The notes below the pieces were generated by a model that saw only the letters and a program-made list of their open reading frames with translations, was not told the origin of the DNA and made no database searches. This document shows positions 9,793 to 21,870 of a DNA stretch of 64,000 bases, piece by piece (within the stretch, counting starts at the first letter, position 1; every line of letters starts with the position of its first letter). The position numbers and the translations under genes are program-made. The DNA lies in NCBI GenBank assembly GCA_000507305.1, contig DF239143.1, positions 62,001 through 126,000 on the forward strand. Reading direction: 5' to 3'. This stretch comes from Breviolum minutum Mf 1.05b.01. Lineage: Eukaryota; Sar; Dinophyceae; Suessiales; Symbiodiniaceae.

Positions 9793-12700
9793 ATGTACCA
9801 TGACAAACAAGCACTTTTGGCTCAGGGTTTGAGTGATTTCGGGGTCTTACTGGTAGCCATGTCTCATCGGTTTGATGTTGCTGACCTGGAAACTGAATGG
9901 GATCAAATCGAGTCCGTTCGGGCACGCTTACGTGATGGGAAGCCTCTGGTAATAGTTCCAGTTCGTCCAGTTGGTGTTAACAAGAGTAGTGAATCGTCAA
10001 TCGTGGAGTGTGTCACAAACTCCGATGTTTTGATTCCCTGCCTTCATCGCCTACTACCTGCCCAACTGAAACTTCCAGATATCGGACCATTGAGGGAAGT
10101 GATCCAGCTCACATACAAAAAAGTGGCTAGGGAACCAACCATGGATTTGATCGATGAAGACAGCTGGCAACTTCGTAAGCACTTACGATTTGTGAAGCGA
10201 AAGGCCCAACGAGAAGATCCTTCTACAGAATCTAGGTGATTACTTCAGACTTAATCTTTGTCTGCATGTAATATTAGAAGGGTTTTCTTTTTGTTATTAG
10301 GGTAAGCTTTGAGTATTTAGATACCAAAGGGATAAATGTCTCTATCCTGCAGCCTTTACCCTAAGGATCCAGACTTCCAAGAGCTTGTGTTGATGATCAA
10401 TCCGGAGCTTCAGGAGGGTACCTGCCTAAAGTGTTAACCAATGTTCCACATGCCCCACTGTTAGAAATATCATGTTTATACGCTATCATGTTTTGAGATA
10501 TTTTAAGCGTAAGTTTACAGATTCGTGGCCAAGTTTGGAAATTTTTGGGGCCTACCCATCCACAGGAGAAGGTGAATGCAATCAACGCAAAACTCAAAGC
10601 CAAGGGCATTGATGACCCTGACTCGGAACAAGAACTAGAACCAGAACTTGCTGATACCGCAATGGATGTAACTTCTGAAGAGGACACTATGGGAATGAAA
10701 CTACTTTCATGTTCTTAAGATGTTCAAGTTAGATGTGGCATCCAATTCAATACTAGAACATTCTGAATATAGGATCCAATTCAATACTTTATTCTTCGCT
10801 AGTTTAGCTAATCAGCCCTGCCAGGAATCAGAACCTGAAAATGCTCGTGTTCCAGTTGCGATGGTACCGGCCCCCAAACAGCAACCCACACAAACAGTGG
10901 AGGGTCCTCCACCAACAACTCCGGTGCCAGCGGTGACGAAGACCTCAACCAATGAAGTCCCAACACCAGAGACTCTTAGTCATTAAGCTGCAGTTATTGT
11001 ATACATGCAGTCGACTCCTGTTAACCCCTGCCCTGCTAAAGAGTTTTACCACCTTACTTTGCAAATTAAAAATCAATCCCTGACATCGCACCAATTATAA
11101 TTCAGCTAAGATGGACAACAAGCCCTTCGACGTGTGAAGCTCTTGGAGGAAATGGTTAAGCAGCAGCAACGATTGCTGGAGAAACTAAGCTTGGTTTAAT
11201 GTAATATTTTACATATAGTTTTTCCCAATTCAAAGCGAACCCTCCTGAATTCCCAATCTGGTGGTTACACATCATGATGTTGTTTCTTCTGCACAATTAG
11301 GATCCAAAGAAAGAAGCTGGGTGCAGTAAATGCCAAAAGATTGGATGCCTCTTTCACCCGCAGCTGCCACTCCAGGATAATGGGTGGTTGGGGTGGATGT
11401 TGAATTTGTTGAGTGCGTTTTTGTTTTTGAGAACTTACTAACATATAGTGGTGTGTTGTTCGTCAGGATTGGTGAATAGTATATGATAGTGATATTTTTT
11501 CAAAAATCAATTTGATGCAGGAGAGCTGGCTAATCCTGACAATGTTGAGACTCAGCCTCACGACATCATGGCTGCAGCTACGCCCTCTCCTCTCCCAACC
11601 AAACCAATGAGCTTTGACAGTGTTCCAACCCGGAGGAGGAAATATCAAGGAGTCAAAGCTTTTGGGGGCAAAGCAAGTTCTACTCAAGTGTTGGGGGATG
11701 GGGTTGCTACTTCAGAAGTTCTCAGCCCTACCTCATCAACAGCAGTTCCACCTACTTCAGATTCCACACCGCCTCTTGAGAGTCCCGCTGATCCCTCACC
11801 CGAGACTGAATCACCACCACGCAAGGTCCTGGAGAAAAACAAACAAATGTTTTTGCCATTTTGATTTTTTGAATTTCGACTCAAACCCACGTTATCAGAA
11901 AAGGTCTGTACTTGTTCAAGGATGTGGATTCAAATTTGCAATAAAAAGTATTGTTTTTGTGGACCCCAACCCATGACAGCCCCAAACTTAATCAACCCAA
12001 TCATCATTGTATGCGGCCCTGAGGTGCTTACTCGAAGAGATCAGCTGGCAAGGAAACCATCAAAGAGACGAGGGGTGAAGGGCCGTGGCCGTGGAAAAGG
12101 TTCTAGCTCTTTGAAGGGCAAGGGTGGAAAGGTAAAAGGGGGCAAGAAAGGAAAGGGGAAAGGGAAAGATCCAAAAGGCAAGAAGAACCAGAATTCCAAG
12201 AAAGATGTTCAGCAGGAAGAATCTGAAACATCACCACCCAAGACACGGGTTAGGAACAAGTCTAAAGAGTCTAAAGTTGTGAATGGTGCGATTGAACCCA
12301 AAGAAACAAAGAAAAGGAATGTTGATCAGGTTGACCCAGCCCCAAAGCAGCTTGCCAAGCGCCGATCCCGATCAGCAAAGGATGCCAAGGATGCTGAGAA
12401 CGGGCCTGCTGGAAGTTCCAGGCCAAGCAAGGTCAGAAGCAGCGGGTCGGGTGTAGCAGGCCGTAGGCGAGCGCAGGATTTTGCTTCATTGCATAGCGAA
12501 GTCAATTTCCATGAGGGTAAGATTGAGGCTATCATGGATTTTGTGAAACGCATCGACTATGAAGGTTTGGAGTTGGACGAAATGAAATTTGCCATCTCTC
12601 AAGAATTGCCAGAATTGAGCCGAACATACTTGAATAAGTATTGGACAAAATCTTCTTGTGGTGTCAAGTGTGATGGCCGTGATATCGCATACTTTGGCCA

Positions 12701-12797
12701 CCCAAAGAACGCTCTGGGAACAAGTGCTATGAAAATGGTGATCTCTATCGGAACGGCTTTGCAGCTGGTTTCTTTGATATACACCATTAAGATGTAA
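9793..12797 (+). CDS. Large dinoflagellate gene, N-terminal module (exons 1-8)
   Basis: Exons as I read them: 9859-about 10230 (start ATG 9859 MSHRFDVADLETEWDQIE or ATG 9793), 10366-10430 (DPDFQELVLMINPELQEG), 10521-about 10690 (IRGQVWKFLGPTHPQEKVN), 10816-10979 (Pro/Thr-rich), 11111-11193 (LLEEMVKQQQRLLEKL, coiled-coil-like), 11301-11375 (CSKCQKIGCLFH, possible zinc-binding), 11521-11825 (Ser/Pro-rich) and 12024-about 12794 (Lys/Gly-rich tract, then CGVKCDGRDIAYFGHPKNA). The exon joins use good AG acceptors, but several donors are not GT. From memory, the first exon and the CGVK...DIAYF block occur in multicopy dinoflagellate proteins of unknown function. The basic tract suggests nucleic-acid binding or nuclear location. 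It reads on toward the LEFFAG exons. Confidence 0.6.
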
Positions 12798-12889
12798 ATA
12801 GTTTTTTGTTCTGAAAGATCTTAGGTGACCTGGGAATGGGAACATCCATTATCCTTCTTATAGTTGAAGTTGATCTAATTTGATTAGTA

Positions 12890-13039
12890 TGAACTCCCTG
12901 ACATCTCCTGACCAACTTGAGGCTTTGTATCTTGAGGACAACAAGGATGCCCCCGAAAAGGACATCGACACGGAAAAAATGGAGCTGAAGAGTATCTGTG
13001 GGGAAGTGCTTCGCCGGTTGGCCCCTGAAGTGGACTAGT
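12890..13039 (+). CDS. Candidate exon of the large gene
   Basis: A 49-codon frame reads MNSLTSPDQLEALYLEDN, then DIDTEKMELKSICGEVLRRL and ends at TAG. In another frame, 13042-13131 continues with LTELLAMRGWTLDSINFLRA up to 'ctgtgcag|gtagg'. The two may be exons separated by a very short intron, or the locus may carry a frameshift. Confidence 0.4.
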
Positions 13040-13610
13040 ATATCTTACTGAGCTTTTGGCTATGCGGGGATGGACATTAGATTCCATCAATTTTTTGAGG
13101 GCTTACACAGTCAATATGGCACTGTGCAGGTAGGAAAGCTTCTTAGAACATGAGGCTTACAGACCATCTTTCTATACGGTACTGGTTGCAACATGGCCAC
13201 GCAAGAGCTGAAACTCAAACGAACTAAACTTATGAAAATTAACGATAAATATCAAGTTTATAATCTATATCCTTCAAATGGTTTTTAGAAAAAGAATGGC
13301 TCTTTTTTTCTTTGGCCGTGAGACAACAAATGTGATAACGACAAATGTCCTGGACGACATGCAGCCATAAAGCTGGCTTACCAGCCTGGCACATGAGAAG
13401 CGGGGAAAGCGTGTGAAAACATGGCTGCATGCATTGCAATATTTTATGTATTGATGTTCGAAATGGTTTGAATAATATATCAGCCAGATATATATGGCAT
13501 AGATCATGCTTGCCGATACATGCCTTTTATAGAAGGTGTACTTATCAAACAGCACCATATAAAAGTCTAGAACCATTTTGATTGCGCCGAGGCGTCTCAC
13601 GGCCTCGCAG

Positions 13611-13711
13611 GGTCATCAAGCGGATTGGCAAAAGCCGTCGTCCACCTGACATGTTTCATCTTAAGTGGGCTGCAGCTGGAAAGGTGGATGGGGTAGCCAT
13701 GAAAATGTTAT
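13611..13711 (+). CDS. Candidate exon of the large gene
   Basis: After the acceptor-like 'ggcctcgcag' a frame reads VIKRIGKSRRPPDMFHLKWA and AAGKVDGVAMKML, ending near 13711. Basic and protein-like. Downstream, 13794-13900 is open in two frames (one reads KDLDGIVWALAGLGAPKAPP) and may hold another exon. Confidence 0.45.
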
Positions 13712-14090
13712 CCATTAATGCTGAATAGATTTTGCTCAAAGCTAGGCCGTAAGGGTCTGCTGAACCGGGGTGTAGTTAGAAAACCATGCACATGGAGAAA
13801 GATCTTGATGGCATTGTTTGGGCCCTTGCAGGGCTTGGGGCTCCTAAAGCGCCTCCTTCGCATAAAACAACCCAAGCAAAGTATGTTGAAATCTTTGTTT
13901 TTGGTTAAAAGATCCCCAATGCCCTTAGGACTTCATCCTCTGCGTGATCTTGATTTATCACACCCACGGCCTTTATGACCTGGAACAGGCTATGTCCTGT
14001 TGCTTTGACTTGGCTTTGTGAATTTGACTGGTAATTCCAATTTTACGATTGATATTCAAAAAATATGTACCTCTCATCTCTCATGGTCAG

Positions 14091-15522
14091 GAGTTTCATT
14101 GGCTGGAATTCTTTGCCGGGTGGTCAGCATGCACTCGTGCCATGAGGAAGAAGGGATACATGAGTGCCCGTTTCGACATAGAGTTTGTTAAAAACCCAGC
14201 ATCACGGGGTTGCAAGTCCAATTGGATGGATTTGCTTTCACCTTCAGGTTTCGCGTTTCATAGCTGCATACAATAGTAGAGTCGAGTTGTAGTTGAAAAT
14301 GATTTGGAGTATCGAGGTTTTAAGAGTTTCAGTTGTTTCGTCTTAAGCAGCGTGCCCGACCAAGATTGGCCATCGTTTACATCCTCAAAATGCGACCTTT
14401 TGATAGCATTGCTTGGTTTGCCATGAAGTGTTCCTCACTGGTCCACATGAACAAGGGTACATCCAGGCGAAGCCCATGCAACGCTATGGGAGATGTTAAC
14501 GTTGCCAGTGTGAAGTACTCAAATGCCCTTTTAGAACGGAACCTGGGGCTTCAAGCTTAAAGAGTCAAAGCTTCATAATTGGTGATCATGAATCAAACAA
14601 AAGAACAAAATATCAATTATATAGTTATCACCATGAAAGTTTCCATTAAGAACTAGCTGAACTTGGTAACTTGATCGGTATCTATAAAACCTATCCCAGC
14701 CCAACGCCAAGGACGGTCTGCTTAATGATGCTGGTCAACGCAGTAAACGGAACGTGGTGTTTGGAACAACCAGCTTCCTCCGTACTAGAATACCATCCAT
14801 CATTCCTCCATTTCATGCTTTTCAACTACCGTTTCTTTGGGTCGATGAAATCTGTACTTGGTGCAGCAAGTTGTTGCTGTTGAAATTTTGACATGTTTTG
14901 ACCCTTCATTCCATATGTCGTAAGTTGATTTGTTCTTGGTACTTTTCAACTTCTAGAATGGATTTTGTATCCAAGGTATGGCGAGTTTGTTGGTGGATGG
15001 GAATGTATGGGTCACCAACGCCAAAAAGACAATATGCCTACTCTTCATCACCAGCAATTCTGAAGCTAGACATTGGTTGGAAGAGGCAATTCACAACCAA
15101 GACCAAAACAGTTCGGCACTATATCAACAAGAAGGGTGAGAAGAAATATGTTGGAACGAAACACCTTCGTACAACTGAGTCACTTGTCTATATTAAATGA
15201 TGGATCATGGAATATATCTAGTTGTGAACAGCTTATTGAATTTAATGACCAATAGATCCCCACATCATCCATATTGCCCAGGCGTTATCCTGAACCATTT
15301 GGAGATGCTATCGTCCGAATCCGTGGAGACCTGGTGACTCATGGACCGCCGGTGCCCGTCACAGATATTCCAATTGGTCCTGAGACGGTTTCTGGTGGAT
15401 GGGTGAACAAGGGGGCCGATGATGTGTTTTCTAGTGCCGAATTAATGGGGGTAGTCCGGTATTTGCTGAATGGCAAGCACCTCAAACTTCCTAAGCACTG
15501 GCATCGCGCATTTGATATCTAA
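14091..15522 (+). CDS. Large gene, LEFFAG methyltransferase-like module
   Basis: Five exons: 14091-14251 (HWLEFFAGWSACTRAMRKKG, YMSARFDIEF), about 14343-14555 (WFAMKCSSLVHMNKGTSRR), about 14690-14867 (GTWCLEQPASSVLEYHPSF), 14963-15177 (WMGMYGSPTPKRQYAYSSS) and 15278-15522 (YPEPFGDAIVRIRGD, LPKHWHRAF). The order recalls C5 DNA methyltransferases: FAG-type motif I, an acidic residue after strand 2 (ARFDIE), a Cys-containing motif IV position (KCSS in place of PPCQ) and a motif VI-like Glu (LEQP in place of ENV). Similar LEFFAG segments are, from memory, highly repeated in dinoflagellate proteomes. Methyltransferase activity is inference; a non-catalytic Rossmann-fold domain is equally possible. 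The end at 15522 is a stop codon that a donor may precede. Confidence 0.6.
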
Positions 15523-15603
15523 TGTTCCACCATGGTTCCAAAAAAATGGACCAGAATTGCCACTTCGCATTTTTTTTATTTTAGTGATGACTAAAAGAGG
15601 GAA

Positions 15604-15678
15604 AACCCATATTCTCCCATACAAAACCCATATTCTCCCATACAAAACCCATATTCTCCCATACAAAACCCATATTCT
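15604..15678. repeat. Minisatellite, 21-bp unit, about 3.5 copies
   Basis: The unit 'cccatattctcccatacaaa' plus one base repeats in tandem inside an intron. A degenerate continuation of 'cccgtaaacat'-like units runs to about 15780. Confidence 0.9.
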
Positions 15679-16135
15679 TTCCATAAACAATTGATATCCT
15701 TCTTTTTGGAACCCGTAAACATCCCGTAAACATCCCATAAAAACCCATAAACAACCCATAATCTCCCGTAAACCAAAAGTGGGATATCCCTCTTTTTGAA
15801 AAGACCATTTTTTTGATACCTCATGGTCCTGCTTTGTGGCTTTCGGTGGAAAATTTGCTCGAATTAGCTACAAATTTGAAGGCGTGTGGCTTTCCCACAC
15901 CTTACCAACACAGTTGATGAGATGCGAGAAGAAAAACGAAGAAACTGAGCTTTTTGAACATGGAGTCATATTTGATTTCAAATTGGCCAGGCAACCACAC
16001 AACATAACAACCCAGGACTTGTGGTGATCTTGGCTGTTGTTTCTTTGTGCTCAAGGGCTTTCCACTGAAAAACAACTATTGTAGACTAGCTGCAGTACAT
16101 ATGTGGTCGTGTGAAACATTGATGGTAGGATACCA

Positions 16136-19100
16136 GGATGTCCTGGCAGATGCTGTAGAAGAAACCGAAGAAGCTATTCAGAAGAAACTGGAGGAGTTTT
16201 TAGTAAAATATGACTGAACAAAAGCAAACCATATGCTGTTTTACATTTTACGTAAGTTAAATATGGCATGTAGGATCCTTCGTCAGTTTGGCCAGGAGAT
16301 CAACAGAGAGCTCCTTTCCACTTTGCCTGCTGAGCCACCCAGCGATGAAGAAGTGCCAGTTGCTTCTCCAAAGGTGTCTCAGGTTGGACGATGTCAGGGC
16401 GTGATCGTATGGGGAGGGTTCAATGACTTGTCGACTATATAGTATGATCATCAACTTTATGATATATAAGATTTGTTGAGTGGGACAGGTTCCTGAATCT
16501 GGCCACAAAGAAGATCCTGTACTTGCAGCTCCAGCTGATCTGCAACAACATGGTCAGAAAGACGCACTTGCCACTAAGGTTGGAATTGTAATGAAACAAT
16601 TTGTTTGCATTCATGTTGAAAGCAACTGTCAAAAGCTTTTTGAATTTTGGAACTGCTCTAGGAAAAGGAAGAGGAACAACATAACCTGATCGATGATGGG
16701 TACACCTGTATTGATCCTGAGAATGCATCTTGCTTGTCTATTAGATGCATGTCCATTGTTCAGATCTGAATTTTCAATTGTCATGTAAGTAGGCTGGTAC
16801 TTAAAACACACCTCCAATCTAAGGACTTGGCAGTCGATGACCTTTCCGTTCAACTAGCCTTAGCTTTTGGGGCGGATTATCCGCACTCCGTTAAAGAGGA
16901 GACTGCTAGTGATGATGAAGTTGATGCTGACACAATCCCTGAAGATGAAGCCCAGAAAAAGGTGAAACAACCCAAAAGGGTCCTGACCCGCAGAGAACCT
17001 TTTTCAGAATTTAAGTTATAAGTTTTTTTCCGATATAAATCTTAAGGGTTCATGATCAGCCCATCGTCCCATGTGAAACTGCTCTTCTTAGCCCTTCCTA
17101 GGAAAAGCTGCGGAACGCAGCAAAGGCTCGTCTCAGAAGATATGTTGCCGAGCACACAAAACGGACAGATCTTGCTGCCCCTGATTGGCTAGTCGAAGAA
17201 TTTCGAAAAGGTTCCAAAGAGAGAGAACAAATGGCGGAGTGTTTGCAAAAGTGCAATTTTGACAAGGACCAGTTTGAACTATATGATCGAAAGCAAAAGT
17301 TAATTAATGCTCGACATTCTTGGTTGAACCTACTTGGCAGGATATGTTCAAAGATGAGATGCTTCGAATGGTAACACACCGCAAGAAGGTTTCCGTTACT
17401 AAGGATGCCGGCTGGTATTCAGAAAGCGAAATGAAGAGTGAGTTGAAATGGTCACCGTAGCTTAGCTGAACACCTTCAACCTGAATTGGGTCAAGATGTT
17501 AGACCCCTACATTATAATACAGACCCTACTAAATCTTTCTTGGGACTTAGGCAGCGGGTGGCTGGAGCTAAGACTTTCTGTTCAGCACCCGAAAGGGCTG
17601 AGAAGTTCATGAGGCTGGGGTCCCCAACCACCTCAAGTAACAACTTCCAATGTTTGCACTATCCTGCGCAGCATGGCAGGAAAAATCAATACGACGGCAT
17701 CATGGAGTATTGGATCACTACCCGGGAACATGGATCACATGCAGAAGAGCATGAAGTCAAGGACGAACATAAGTCGAAGTCCAAGGCTTGTAGATTTGGG
17801 TTTTTGTTTTTGAATCACTTGTCATGAAGTGATCAATTGCTAACACCAGCCGATGCCTATCAAAGTAGGAATCAAACGAATCCGATATCATATATAGTGC
17901 ACATCATATAAATCTAATCTTCGACAAATTGCCCTTGCAGGCTGAAACTGCTGTAGTCATCCCGGATGGTGCCTTTAGTGGTGTTGCCGCGTTGATGGAT
18001 CGCGAGACTGATGCAGCGGCGGCAAGTCAAGTTGGTGGTGACAGCTTGAAAGCAGAACAGGTACAATATCTTTTAGCCAACAAGAAATATATTTCCATAA
18101 AATTAGATGATAAAGAATTTTGTTTTTAAAACAGCTTGAATTTCTTCAGATGAGACTGATTCTGTTTGGCTGTTAGCTTCTTTGAATCGTATGCCCCCCT
18201 GTCAGAACAAGATGCACTTCAAGCGCTTCCTCGATTCTGTTTTGCAGAAGTCTACTAAACTTAAAAGCTTGGAGAAGGAAATCAAAGAGAAGTACAAGAA
18301 GGAAAGCATTGCAACGTTTTTTTCTTAGCTTGTTTCGTTTGACCAACCCTTGCCAACTAAAAAGTCTAGAACCCACGCCATAGCCCCACTGAGGCAGCTG
18401 GCAACGTTGCAGGACTTTATCCAGAAACTTGATGCCGAATACGATACCTTGAACGATGAGATGGCGAAGGGGCAGACCGAGTCTTTTGGGATAAAGTGGT
18501 GTGCTCAATGTTTTTTTTTGGTTTGCCATACAAAGAAAAGTCATTCAATTCCACAATCTTCTCATCCCCCTCAAAAAACTGAAGGTGGTGGGAATGCGCA
18601 CATAAAAAAATGACAGCAGCCACTTTTGTGCTGGGCCCTGAGCTTTTGTATGTTCAGTTCAATTGATGAGATACACCAACCAGGCAATGTTGATAGCTTC
18701 CACGATATGTGTATTTTATCAAAGCCTTTTTCATGCCTCATCCCTCTATTGAACTTATTAGGCCTTCCATTTCAGGATGTAATAAAGTTCAACTATTAAG
18801 ATCAAGTATTGCAGGTTCAAAGTGCATATTGTAGTGAAGGGACCCTTCAAATTGTTTCCCGAAACCTGCAGTATATATTCCAACCTCAGGTCTAGTCGTG
18901 CAACTGCGGCTGAACAAAAGCTTCGGTTCAAAACTCAGAAGACTAAGAACTGGCTTCTGGGTATATCATAAATGGTAATTTCTAGATAGTGGCTACAAAT
19001 AAAGTTCCACACTCGTTTCATCCCAAATCCAAACAAGGAAATCCAAACAGTTTTTCGAGCTCAAAGATGCTGAGAATTCTGTGAAGCCCTCGGCTCCTGC

Positions 19101-19198
19101 TAAGCGACCCCGGCAGAACACTGCAGAAGAGTCAGAGCCTGCAGCCAAAAGCAAGGGCTCTTCAACTAAGAAGTCAAAGAAGGCAAAGTAATTCATAT
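16136..19198 (+). CDS. Large gene, GWYSE and coiled-coil module
   Basis: Exons on the + strand: 16136-16217 (ADAVEETEEAIQKKLEEFL), 16272-16383, 16489-16579, about 16830-17010 (acidic, EETASDDEVDADTIPEDEA), 17101-about 17275 (LRNAAKARLRRYVAEHTKR, CNFDKDQFE), 17339-17458 (GWYSESEMKSELKW), about 17505-17790 (YDGIMEYWITTREHG), 17941-18060, about 18209-18319 (LKSLEKEIKEKYKKES), 18361-about 18495, about 18895-18963, and 19035-19191 (basic Ser/Lys tail, KGSSTKKSKKAK). The KARLRRY, CNFDKD, GWYSE.E and EYW..TRE blocks are remembered from repeated dinoflagellate proteins that also carry the LEFFAG block. Function is unknown. The tail resembles a nuclear signal. It may end at TAA near 19190 or splice on through 'ggcaaa|gtaatt' into the next module. 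Confidence 0.6.
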
Positions 19199-19342
19199 GT
19201 AAGTTGAACTCATTTACTGGGGAAAAGACTTGTTCATGCAGTCGTACAGTACTATATAGGAGCTAGAATATATAGCCTAGCCTATATAGCTCATTGTTTG
19301 GAAATCTGCCTTCTGAACTTCTTTTTTTTATCCTATTCAACT

Positions 19343-21870
19343 GAAATGGGATGTTGTTTTGACGCCTTTTTGCGAGAAGGTTCGCAATCAGAATAATGTT
19401 GGGACCAACACTGTTGGGTGCAGCCTATGTGGGTTACCACATGGCAAATTATGGATTGGGCATTCTTGGTTTTCATGAACCTTGAAAATCCTTGGAGAAA
19501 GAAAGGGAAAATGCTTGCTGCATTTATGCATTTGAATTACAACTTAGTTGACGGCAAAGATCAACAAACAATACCATTCCAGGAAATAACATATGTACCA
19601 TATGAGGATTGGACATTTCACCCGCCAAACATCTCATGCCAGGTGCTGGCCCAGGCCTTCGAAGCTTTGTCGAAGAGATCGGTGCAGGGGTGCCAACCTT
19701 GGGAGTTCCAGGTATGATGATCGACCATGGAAAAATATGAAAAAATCATCGAGCAAAAATGATCCTAACTTGAATCAAGTTTAAATCTTCTATTTATGAT
19801 TGGTTTTGTGTTTGAACTACCCACCTTTAAACATCCACTTGACAAAAAACAACCAACTCCTGATAACCCCATCAGATCTTTCAGCTATCTTTGCTGGAGG
19901 TGCCTCGTACCGTTGCTATTCGAACTTCCCGGTCTGTGATCGAAGAAATTCCTCAAGCTGCTTCAAGTACTTTGGGTGCCCTAGCATCTTGCACAGAGGC
20001 CAATTCAGAAAGAGATGTTCATCGGCTTACTGCAAAATTTAACTTGGCATTGCCGATTCCACTTTCAAAAACAAAGGTTGGAACACAAGAAATTGAGTTC
20101 TTGAAATTTTCGGATTGGGCCCAGTGGCTTCTTAGCATGAATTTGTGGGGCATCCTATGTGGTTTGTCTTCTCCAAACGAAGATGAATGTTGTAAGAGGT
20201 GGTCATCCTTTTGGTCGCTGTATCGAGATCTAGATCCTTCTCATGAAGTGTTTACCCTTTCTGATTCGGACCTTGGTCGAACATGTGGCCTTCTCCTTCA
20301 TGGGGACGAAGGAAGAAGCTTAGCCAAAACGGCTATTATGATTGTTGCAGTGCATTCAATTCTAGGTTTTGGCCTAGCTAGTGCCAGACGCAAACGGTCT
20401 AAGAAATGCTTTTCTGGAATGCATTTGAACTACAAGTGTCCCACTTGGTGCACCCGTTTTTTGTTGGGAGTCATGCCCAAGTCCTACTATTCCGATGATT
20501 GTGGTGACCAAGATTCTTTTCAAGATTTGATGAGGGCTATATCATTGAACCTGAGGACACTTTTTGAAGAAGGTTTGAGGGGCCCTGATGGGAAACAGTA
20601 CCGATTTTGCGTCTTAAGGTGCATGGGGGATTGGCCATTCATTGCAAAGGCAGGCCAGTTAGCAAGAAGTTTCATGAACGTTTCCAGGGCATCATCTTCC
20701 ACCTCAGCAGCTAAAGGCATTTGCCATCGATGCCAAGCTGACCAGGGAAATATATTGTGGGAAGACTTTGAGTCGGTAACACCTGAGTGGGTTAGGACAA
20801 TTGATAGTGACAGCCCATTTATCAAGATTCCAGAGGTACTTCGGTTGGTTCCAGATCCTCAACATCAACCAAGATTTTTCTCATGGGACTGGTTCCATGG
20901 ATGGAACTTGGGAGCTGGAAAACATTTTGTTGCTTCGGCCATAGTTGTGCTTGCCATGAGTGCTGCCTTCGAGGGTTCCATTGAGAGTAGGCTATCTGCA
21001 GTCAACGATTCCTTTCGAGAATGGTGTACGACGAACAATATCAAACCACGTTTGAGAAAAATCACCAAAGACAAGTTGTCCTGGCCTTCGACCACTTGCT
21101 ATCCCCAGGGCTCATGGAGCAAGGGTGCTACGACAACCTACTTGCTCAAATGGTTGGTCTTTGCTTACAGCAGTGTGAGGGAAAAACTAGTGGGTGATAA
21201 CTTAGCTGGTTTGACTCACCAGGCCATTGATTGCATCAACCAGTTTCTGTTGGGCATCTATTCGTGGGAAGTTTGGATCCCCAAAGATGAAGGGAAAATC
21301 TTGGCCAGGGTAGGCCTCAAGTTTCTGAAGCTACATGGACGGGCAGCCATGGAAGCCTACAACGCAAACAGAGCATTGTATTTGGCAATGCCAAATCTAC
21401 ATCGGTTACACCATATTTTTTTTGACATGCTATGGCAGTCATCATCACCTCAATCAAGATGCTGCCTTAATCCTTTAACAGTCAGTACCCAAGCAGATGA
21501 AGATTTTATCGGGAGGCCCTCCCGCCTAAGCCGGAGGGTCTCCCCGAGAGCGACTGTGGTGCGAACTATCCAAAGGAGTTTGCAAGCAGCCCGGTCAAGT
21601 TATGTAAAAGCTGGTATCTTGAGAAATGAGGTGTGATTGGTAAGTGATCAAACTCCTTTTCTTATATATAAAAGATTGAGATCTTGAAATCATTCCCTCT
21701 TCATCCATGTCCCTCCTCATTTGGGATCCCAGCTGTGGTATGAGATCGCCAGCTCCAAGATGAGCAGAAAAGTCAGCAGAAGACATGAGCGCAACAAGGC
21801 AAAACCAGGTTTTGGTCGGGAAAGTACGGAAGTTGATCATATCCTTACTATTCCAGGGTTATGGTTGTAG
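19343..21870 (+). CDS. Large gene, HGDEGR transposase-like module
   Basis: Exons: about 19343-19470 (LKWDVVLTPFCEK, VGCSLCGLPHGKLWIGHSW), about 19640-19711 (frame uncertain), 19879-about 21632 (long exon) and 21733-21870 (SSKMSRKVSRRHERNKAK, stop TAG 21868-21870). The long exon holds LLLHGDEGR (20293-20319), TRFLLGVMPKSYY, MGDWPFIAKAGQLARSF (20622-20672), ICHRCQADQG (20719-20748), WDWFHGWNLGAGKHFVAS (20884-20937), KLSWPSTTCYP and RLSRRVSPRATVVRTIQRSL. The Asp, the Cys-x-x-Cys insert and the later D-x-x-H block follow the order seen in CACTA/Plavaka-type DDE transposases, so a divergent or domesticated transposase is my inference. From memory it is a multicopy dinoflagellate family of unknown function. 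Confidence 0.6.

Noticed and set aside
15442..15824. Tandem peptide repeats on the - strand (YGFCMGE units)
   Set aside because: They are only the translation of the 21-bp minisatellite in an intron.
20520..21095. Antisense frames within the HGDEGR exon
   Set aside because: They are shadows of the well-supported + strand frame.
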